From Sphingobacteriales bacterium (GTDB taxonomy: Bacteria; Bacteroidota; Bacteroidia; Sphingobacteriales; Sphingobacteriaceae), in contig CANJWU010000005.1 of the NCBI GenBank assembly GCA_947478655.1, positions 1-13,990 on the forward strand: a stretch of DNA of 13,990 nucleotides, written 5' to 3'. Positions 8,531 through 13,990 of this stretch are shown here, piece by piece. Under the pieces are notes generated by a model that did not search any database, was not told the DNA's origin, and was given only the letters and a program-made list of their open reading frames with translations. Each line of letters opens with the position of its first letter. Positions within the stretch are counted from its first letter, which is position 1. Position numbers and translations under genes: made by a program.

Positions 8531-8636
8531 TAAAAATGCATAATTTGTTTTGTAAATCGAAGTATATTAGCGTTAAAAATAGATTAAATGTGTTGTATTG
8601 ATGGTGTTTTGCTAATTCATTTAAGTTAATATTGGG

Positions 8637-9311
8637 ATGTACTTTAAGCGAATAGTTTTATTTTTTCTTTGCATTGCTTTACAATATAGCAATGCTGCTG
8701 CACAAACACAGAAAGCTACTTTTTTTTTGCAAACCGATTTTGATCAATTATTGCTAAACGATTCGATTAAAATTTCTAAATGCGCCATCTATTTAACTAA
8801 TTTTAAATTTTATAATCAAAGGCAATTGGTATTTGTAGATACTAATCAAGCGCATTTAATTGATCTGCTCGACCCCAGTCCAGTCCAATTTAATATACCA
8901 AAAAATCAAGTGTATAACCGAGTGGAATTTAATATTGGAGTCGATAGCAGTATGAGTGTAGCAGGTATTTTGACCGGCGACCTAGACCCACGTATGGGAA
9001 TGTATTGGGCATGGCAAAGTGGGTATATTAATTTTAAATTAGAAGGGGTTTTAAATACTAAAGTTCAACAGCCATTTCAATATCATATTGGTGGCTATGC
9101 CGGAAAGCTTAATGCCATTCAAACTAATTCCTTTGAAGTTTATCCGAACAATAAATATACTTTGAGTTTTAATTTCATGCCCATGTTACAATACTGTTTA
9201 GCGCAAAAAAAATTTGAATTAATGTCTCCTCAACTTAAAGCGGTACAATTAGCAAAATTACTTTCAGAAAACACCACTTGTACTAAAGTTCAAAATCTAT
9301 CAAATGAATAA
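8637..9311 (+). CDS. MbnP-like secreted protein, probable copper-binding partner of a di-heme oxidase
   Basis: This is a 224-residue exported protein with a signal peptide at 1-22 (cleavage near AAA-QTQK). The body matches the MbnP family pattern: an early beta strand pair (ISKCAIYLTNFKFY, 46-59), then GDLDPRMGMYWAWQSGYINF (114-133), KLEG, and YHIGGY (149-154). In studied systems the MbnH di-heme enzyme oxidises a Trp of MbnP to kynurenine, which helps bind copper. Here W124 and W126 are the only tryptophans, both in the conserved segment, so one of them is the obvious target. M181, M183, C187 and C215 near the C-terminus may matter for metal or disulphide binding. The next gene starts 8 nt before this one ends, which fits translational coupling with its partner. 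A direct copper role is inferred from the family. Confidence 0.85.
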   Translation: MYFKRIVLFFLCIALQYSNAAAQTQKATFFLQTDFDQLLLNDSIKISKCAIYLTNFKFYNQRQLVFVDTNQAHLIDLLDPSPVQFNIPKNQVYNRVEFNIGVDSSMSVAGILTGDLDPRMGMYWAWQSGYINFKLEGVLNTKVQQPFQYHIGGYAGKLNAIQTNSFEVYPNNKYTLSFNFMPMLQYCLAQKKFELMSPQLKAVQLAKLLSENTTCTKVQNLSNE

Positions 9312-10335
9312 GGCATTTGTTTTTTTTATTTTACTAGGCCTTTTTTCAGTTGCATTTATTGCACCTTCTAATGTTGAGTTTAAAAAACCAGCAAATTTCC
9401 CAAAACCAAAATATAATTTTCAAAATAACCCCTACGATTCAAATAAAATTAATATTGGTCGCGCTTTATTTTACGATCCCATATTATCTAAAGACAGTAG
9501 TATTTCTTGCGCAAGTTGTCATAGTAATTATACCGCATTTACTCATGTCGACCATGCCTTAAGCCATGGAATAGCCGATCGTATTGGCTTTCGGAATGCA
9601 CCTGGGCTTATGAATTTAGCATGGCACGAAAATTTTATGTGGGATGGAGCAATTAATAATTTAGAGATGCAAGCCTTAGCTCCCCTTACCAATCACCTAG
9701 AAATGGATGAGAATTTAATTCATGTTTTAGAAAAGTTAAATCGCAGCGTTTTTTATAAAAATTTATTTAATCAAGCCTATGGAGATGAGGTAATTTCTAC
9801 AGATCGCTTTTTAAAATCAATCACACAGTTTTTATTGCAAATGGTTTCTGCAAGTGCTAAATACGATAGTGTGAAAAACGGGAATGCTACTTTTACTGCA
9901 CAAGAAAAAAAAGGCTACCATATTTTTAAAAAAAATTGTGCAACATGCCATACTGAGCCGCTATTTACCAATTTAAAATTTGAGCAAAATAATTTACCTA
10001 TCGATTCAAATTTAAAAGACATGGGGCGCATGCGCATTACGCAAAGTGCAAAAGATTCCATCTGTTTTAAAGTGCCTACCCTTAGAAATATTGCCTTTAC
10101 ATTTCCTTATATGCACGATGGCCGTATGCGTAAATTGCAAGAGGTGCTTCGTCATTACGAAAATATTGAACTTCTTACAAGCAATCATACGCGTATTAAG
10201 ATTAAGTTAAATAAACCGGAAAAGGTAGATTTAATGGCTTTTTTGCTTACCCTTACCGATCAACAATTCTTATTTAATCCAGCATTGGCATTTCCGAAAG
10301 AATTATTATTATTGAATCGAAGGAAAAACGAATAA
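9304..10335 (+). CDS. Di-heme cytochrome c peroxidase/MauG-family enzyme, MbnH-like
   Basis: A 343-residue periplasmic di-heme protein with a signal peptide at 1-20. The two heme c sites are CASCH (69-73) and CATCH (212-216). The inter-heme Trp is W113 in FMWDGAINNLEMQALAPL, and E133 in NHLEM matches the catalytic Glu of bacterial cytochrome c peroxidases. After KVPTLRNIAFTFPYMHDGR (256-274), the residue 14 after H271 is Y285. By my alignment from memory this is the position of the Met axial ligand in classical peroxidases and of the Tyr ligand in MauG. This suggests a MauG/MbnH-type enzyme that stores oxidising power as bis-Fe(IV) and modifies a protein, not a simple H2O2 scavenger. The overlap with the MbnP-like gene supports that protein as substrate. 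The YHYH gene follows after 16 nt. Confidence 0.9.
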   Translation: MNKAFVFFILLGLFSVAFIAPSNVEFKKPANFPKPKYNFQNNPYDSNKINIGRALFYDPILSKDSSISCASCHSNYTAFTHVDHALSHGIADRIGFRNAPGLMNLAWHENFMWDGAINNLEMQALAPLTNHLEMDENLIHVLEKLNRSVFYKNLFNQAYGDEVISTDRFLKSITQFLLQMVSASAKYDSVKNGNATFTAQEKKGYHIFKKNCATCHTEPLFTNLKFEQNNLPIDSNLKDMGRMRITQSAKDSICFKVPTLRNIAFTFPYMHDGRMRKLQEVLRHYENIELLTSNHTRIKIKLNKPEKVDLMAFLLTLTDQQFLFNPALAFPKELLLLNRRKNE

Positions 10336-10351
10336 ACCACGTCTAAATAGC

Positions 10352-11698
10352 ATGAAAAAAATAGTATTAACAGCATTATTAATAGTTGGCTTGCAAAGCG
10401 TATTTGCCCAAACTAATCCTGTAATTTTAAATTGGTTGCAAAATACCACTGGTATTATGGGCAGACATTATGTGAAGAATAATTATATACCTATTAACGA
10501 CAATACCTTAGCAAATGTATTGAGTGTAAAGTATTCGACTGCCAATGTTTATGTGGCAACGAATGGTATTCCATCTTATATAACTGGTCCTTTTTTAGAT
10601 GGAAATCCATCGAATGCAACCAGTCAAAATGCTATTTTCAAACTCCCATTGAATCCAGTAAAAAATACAGGAAATCCGGTAAACACAACTGGCGGAAACA
10701 TCGGTTTATTTATTAACGGAGTTGCTTTGTTTGATTATAGAGATGGTGTATCTTGGAAGTCTTCGACTGGAACGCTTGCAGGTGGGCCATTTGGTGGCAT
10801 GGGCGATAATGTTTGGAATAGAGATGCTGTTGTTGCAGAGCGCATAGGTTTTGATTGCGCAAAAGGTCATCCGGCAATGGGTAATTACCATCACCATCAA
10901 AATCCAAGTGCGTTTAGTTTAGATCTTTCGGTTATTTCTACTGTTTGTAATTTATACGTGGCCGATGGATTATATTTAATTGATAGCAATGTACATGCTC
11001 CACTTATTGGTTTTGCCTACGATGGCTTTCCAATTTACGGCGCATATGGATATAAAAATTTGGATGGTACTGGTGGAATTGTGAGGATGAAATCTAGTTA
11101 TCAATACAGAAATATAAGTACGCGCACGCAATATGCAAACGGAATAACTGTTACAGCTGGACCTCCAGTAAGTACAACTTATCCATTAGGTTATTTCAAA
11201 GAAGATTATGAATTTGTTTTAGATAGCAATTCGGATTATTTAGATATACACAATGGCCGTTTTTGCATTACCCCCGAATTCCCAAATGGCACTTATTGTT
11301 ATTTCGCAACAGTAGATCAAAATTGGAACTCCGCTTATCCATATATAGTTGGCCCTACGTTTTATGGAAGCAGGGTAGTAGCTAAAGTAACGACCATTGC
11401 AGAGCCCGTTACCACATATTCGCCAAGCACCGGTATAGCCAATACTATCAAAACCAGCATCATTGTTTCACCAAATCCAGCAACAGAATTTGTAGCTGTT
11501 CAATTAAGTGGTTTACAAAACGAAGATGTGCAATTGGAATTAATAGACCTTCAAGGTAAAATTATTCAATCAGATAAAATAGTACAAGGTAGTACCATTA
11601 CTTATTTTGATGTCAGAAAATTATACGACGGCTTTTATTTTCTAAAAGTGATGGGTAAAAATTTCAGCAAAATCGAAAAAATTAAAATTAGCCATTAA
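10352..11698 (+). CDS. Secreted YHYH-domain protein with T9SS type A sorting domain
   Basis: The protein has 448 residues with a signal peptide at 1-19 (cleaved before QTNP). The central part resembles the YHYH domain: ALFDYRDG (125-132), a Trp-rich loop, then GHPAMGNYHHHQNP (172-185). This protein has Y179-H180-H181-H182 where the family is named for Tyr-His-Tyr-His. GFAYDGFPIYGAYGY (220-234) is the second hallmark segment, and NGRFCITPEFPNGTYCYFAT (301-320) the third. Residues 369-448 (VSPNPATEF, later FYFLKVMG, end KIEKIKISH) are a T9SS C-terminal sorting domain, so the mature protein should reach the cell surface or medium. Biochemical function of YHYH domains is not established; the His cluster suggests metal binding. 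Its stop overlaps the sulfatase start in TAATG. It is in an operon with the mbnP/mbnH-like genes. Confidence 0.85.
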   Translation: MKKIVLTALLIVGLQSVFAQTNPVILNWLQNTTGIMGRHYVKNNYIPINDNTLANVLSVKYSTANVYVATNGIPSYITGPFLDGNPSNATSQNAIFKLPLNPVKNTGNPVNTTGGNIGLFINGVALFDYRDGVSWKSSTGTLAGGPFGGMGDNVWNRDAVVAERIGFDCAKGHPAMGNYHHHQNPSAFSLDLSVISTVCNLYVADGLYLIDSNVHAPLIGFAYDGFPIYGAYGYKNLDGTGGIVRMKSSYQYRNISTRTQYANGITVTAGPPVSTTYPLGYFKEDYEFVLDSNSDYLDIHNGRFCITPEFPNGTYCYFATVDQNWNSAYPYIVGPTFYGSRVVAKVTTIAEPVTTYSPSTGIANTIKTSIIVSPNPATEFVAVQLSGLQNEDVQLELIDLQGKIIQSDKIVQGSTITYFDVRKLYDGFYFLKVMGKNFSKIEKIKISH

Positions 11699-13287
11699 TG
11701 AGAAAGGCAATTATTTTTCTGTTGCTATTGTTAAACATTCAGTATTCAGTTGCACAGAGAAATGTGATTTTGTTAATAGCGGACGATTTAGGAACGGATT
11801 ACTTGGGCTGTTATGAAGATGCACAAGACACTGTAGATCTTCCAAACATTAGGACATTAGTTAAAAGAGGTGTTCGGTTTCAAAATGCACATTCAAATCC
11901 GGTCTGTTCTTCCACAAGGGCCAGTATATTAACGGGTCGATATGGATTTAGAACCGGCGTGGGTGGAATAGTGGGAGGCGCAGGTGGGTCTAATCAATTA
12001 CCAATTTCAGAAATTACCATTCCGCAACTATTAGCATTATATAAGCCTGCCATTGCGAAAGCAAATATTGGTAAATGGCATTTGCATCAGCCAAATCCTG
12101 CAGCTAATTTAATGAACCCGCTTACATTAGGTTATGATCGTTACGAAGGACCTTTTATAGGACAGTTACCTAGCTATACCAATTGGACTAAGTATACCAA
12201 TGGCCAAGCAAGTACAGTTACTCATTATGCAACATCAGAAAATATTGACAATGCAGTATCTTGGTTAAAGACCATTAATAATAAACAATTCTTTTTATGG
12301 ATTGGATTTAATGCGCCACATGCTCCTTTTCATTTACCTCCAACCAATCTGCATCATTATACTAATTTATCTGGAACGGCACCCGATATTCGGAATAATC
12401 CTAAATCCTATTTTAAAGCAATGTTGCAATCACTTGATACAGAAATTGGTCGATTATTTGACTCTTTAAAAGTGTTCAATAAATATGATAGCACTGATTT
12501 TATTTTTATAGGAGATAATGGGAATACGGCGGTAACCGCTCAAATTTCAGACACGAGCAGGGCTAAAGGAACGGTATATCAATATGGTATTCATGTGCCA
12601 TTTATCATAGCAGGACCTTCTGTGGTTCAACCAGGAAGAGCTTCTTCGCAATTAGTAAATGTTGTGGATATATTTGCAACTACTTTAGAGTTGATGGGAG
12701 ATACGGCTTGGAGAAATAATATACCGACCAATAAACCGGTCGATGCTAAAAGTATATTGCCAATATTGAAAAATAAAAATGTAGCCATTCGGCCTTGGGC
12801 ATTTTCAGAAAATTTTAAATTAATTCCTGATGAATCAGATGGTAAAGCAATTAGGAATCTTGATTATAAAATAATAAAGTTTGATAATGGCAAAGAAGAA
12901 TTTTATCATTTAGCAACTGATCCAGGAGAGCTGAACAATTTATTGATTGGCAATATGAATGCCGATGCAATTACTAATTATCAGTATTTATGCGCTTCTT
13001 TAAGTAGTTTGTTAGGAAGCACCGCGTTTTGTAATTCATCACTTAGTATTAATAATATTATATTAGGCGAAAATGAAATTGCCTATCCAAATCCTTTTGA
13101 TGATTTTATTCAAATTGATCAATCTTATTTAGATTACAGCATACAACTAACAAATATAAATGGTACGGTAATCTATAGTGGGAAAGAAATTGACAATCAA
13201 AACTTTTCGGCTATACCTGCAGGGATTTATTTTTTAAATTCAACCACCGGGATTCCTTTTCAAATAAAACTAGTAAAAATAAAATGA
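11698..13287 (+). CDS. Secreted sulfatase-family enzyme with atypical CSSTR active-site motif and T9SS tail
   Basis: The protein has 529 residues and a signal peptide at 1-19. Residues 21-440 show the sulfatase/alkaline phosphatase fold. Metal site D29-D30 lies in NVILLIADDLG, the active-site segment is VCSSTRASILTGRYGF (69-84), then IGKWHLH (124-130), NAPHAPFHLP (205-214) and FIGDNGNT (270-277, metal ligands D273-N274). The catalytic Cys that becomes formylglycine would be C70, but the motif is C-S-S-T-R instead of C-x-P/A-x-R: Ser72 replaces Pro. The final 75 residues (AYPNPFDDF, then GIYFLNSTTG, end KLVKIK) are a T9SS sorting domain. The substrate is unknown; sulfate ester, phosphonate or an inactive binding role are all possible. 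The ATG overlaps the previous stop by 1 nt, and its TGA overlaps the next ATG by 4 nt, so expression is coupled to both YHYH neighbours. Confidence 0.9.
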   Translation: MRKAIIFLLLLLNIQYSVAQRNVILLIADDLGTDYLGCYEDAQDTVDLPNIRTLVKRGVRFQNAHSNPVCSSTRASILTGRYGFRTGVGGIVGGAGGSNQLPISEITIPQLLALYKPAIAKANIGKWHLHQPNPAANLMNPLTLGYDRYEGPFIGQLPSYTNWTKYTNGQASTVTHYATSENIDNAVSWLKTINNKQFFLWIGFNAPHAPFHLPPTNLHHYTNLSGTAPDIRNNPKSYFKAMLQSLDTEIGRLFDSLKVFNKYDSTDFIFIGDNGNTAVTAQISDTSRAKGTVYQYGIHVPFIIAGPSVVQPGRASSQLVNVVDIFATTLELMGDTAWRNNIPTNKPVDAKSILPILKNKNVAIRPWAFSENFKLIPDESDGKAIRNLDYKIIKFDNGKEEFYHLATDPGELNNLLIGNMNADAITNYQYLCASLSSLLGSTAFCNSSLSINNIILGENEIAYPNPFDDFIQIDQSYLDYSIQLTNINGTVIYSGKEIDNQNFSAIPAGIYFLNSTTGIPFQIKLVKIK

Positions 13288-13990
13288 GAAAAATTGCATT
13301 CATCTTTTGCCTTTTGTTAAGTTTTCAAAACAATTTAACAGCACACGATTTAAATCTTACACATACACCCGAGCAACAATGGACTGTTTTAGGGGAAAGC
13401 GTGCAAGGTTCATTTTTAATGTCGAAAGGATCGCAAGTCTACTTAGAAAACGCAAATGGAACTATCTCTCATTTTCCTTTAAAAAGTTTCTCGATTGCAA
13501 ATCAACAATTTATTGCACAAAAGACAAGCAATATCTTGAAGCTTAATACCAAAGCACCCTACAGCACTAAAGCTATCGCAGAAAAATCAAATTTTTGCCC
13601 ATTTTTAATCCTTTTCTTCAGCTTCGCTTTATTACTTTTTTATCTTCAACAAAAAAATAAATTCAACAAACTAATTCCAGTTTTAGTGTGCCTGATGATT
13701 ATTTCCTTTTTAGGATTTACAACTAAGGCCATCAGAACTTTTCATTCAATCACTAATCCACTTACCATCGATTCTGCTTTTACTTTTTACAAACCAACAG
13801 TCAATACATTTTGGGATTCAACTTATTTTAAGGTTGAATCAAAAGGAATTCCTGCGCATGGAATGATGACAGGCATTACAGGTTGGCAGCAACAATTTCC
13901 AATTCCTCAATGTTATATTGGCACTAATGCCTGGAGTATACCTTTGAATCCAACAATTGCAGCTAATCCAGTTCCAGTAAATCAATTTCA
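13284..13990 (+). CDS. Second YHYH-family protein with membrane anchor, truncated by window end
   Basis: The start ATG at 13284 overlaps the sulfatase stop (ATGA). The frame stays open to the window edge: 235 residues visible. Residues 1-20 are a signal peptide (MRKIAFIFCLLLSFQNNLTA). Residues 30-80 show W33, GSFLMSKGSQVYLENANG and FPLKSFSIANQQFI. This layout (aromatic, V-x-L strand, Gly turn, P-L..S..D/N-Q-x-I) resembles the SHD1/Sla1 fold, a tentative call. Two hydrophobic helices follow at about 104-121 and 130-146. From 183, VESKGIPAHGMMTGITGWQQ and YIGTNAWSIPLNP match the N-terminal part of Bacteroidota YHYH proteins as I know them; the YHYH motif itself would lie beyond the window. This is a different subfamily from the upstream YHYH protein, not a copy. 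Confidence 0.8.
   Translation, partial: MRKIAFIFCLLLSFQNNLTAHDLNLTHTPEQQWTVLGESVQGSFLMSKGSQVYLENANGTISHFPLKSFSIANQQFIAQKTSNILKLNTKAPYSTKAIAEKSNFCPFLILFFSFALLLFYLQQKNKFNKLIPVLVCLMIISFLGFTTKAIRTFHSITNPLTIDSAFTFYKPTVNTFWDSTYFKVESKGIPAHGMMTGITGWQQQFPIPQCYIGTNAWSIPLNPTIAANPVPVNQF

Noticed and set aside
10706..10907. Two overlapping minus-strand open frames inside the first YHYH gene
   Set aside because: They are antisense to a gene with a signal peptide, domain hallmarks and a T9SS tail, and they overlap each other in different frames.
13307..13546. Plus-strand 79-codon open frame near the right end
   Set aside because: It is out of frame with the ATG at 13284, which overlaps the sulfatase stop and stays open to the window edge with YHYH-family features.

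Overview
The window looks like a chromosomal segment of an AT-rich member of the Bacteroidota, probably Chitinophagales/Sphingobacteriia-like. The supporting signs are an outer-membrane beta-barrel of the TonB-dependent receptor kind, two proteins with type IX secretion (T9SS) C-terminal sorting domains, a TAnnTTTG-type -7 promoter element, poor Shine-Dalgarno sites with A-rich leaders, and a SulP transporter fused to a carbonic anhydrase. No rRNA, tRNA, CRISPR array, transposase or integrase is visible. No gene-free stretch exceeds about 140 bases.

Left part (1-5780, all + strand): the 3' end of an outer-membrane beta-barrel gene is followed 2 nt later by a MerR-family regulator with a cobalamin-binding module. 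It carries the W-x9-EH and ExH signatures of CarH/LitR light-sensing regulators. After a promoter come sucA and sucB, the E1 and E2 subunits of 2-oxoglutarate dehydrogenase, 7 nt apart and closed by a strong intrinsic terminator. The SucA protein carries an unusual histone-H1-like Lys/Ala-rich tail of about 86 residues.

Middle (5781-8499): a small four-helix, His-rich membrane protein of DUF2231 type converges with a minus-strand gene for a SulP-STAS-beta-carbonic anhydrase fusion, a probable bicarbonate transporter. Their stop codons overlap and there is no terminator between them.

Right part (8637-13990, + strand) is the most interesting region. It is a tightly packed operon: a MbnP-like secreted protein, a MbnH/MauG-like di-heme enzyme (8-nt overlap), a secreted YHYH-domain protein with a T9SS tail, a secreted sulfatase-fold enzyme with a T9SS tail (1-nt overlap), and a second, membrane-anchored YHYH protein (4-nt overlap) that runs off the window. 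MbnH is known to oxidise tryptophan of MbnP to kynurenine, creating a copper site. The addition of two YHYH proteins and a sulfatase-like enzyme with a degenerate formylglycine motif suggests a cell-surface metal or redox maturation system. I do not know of a description of this five-gene arrangement.
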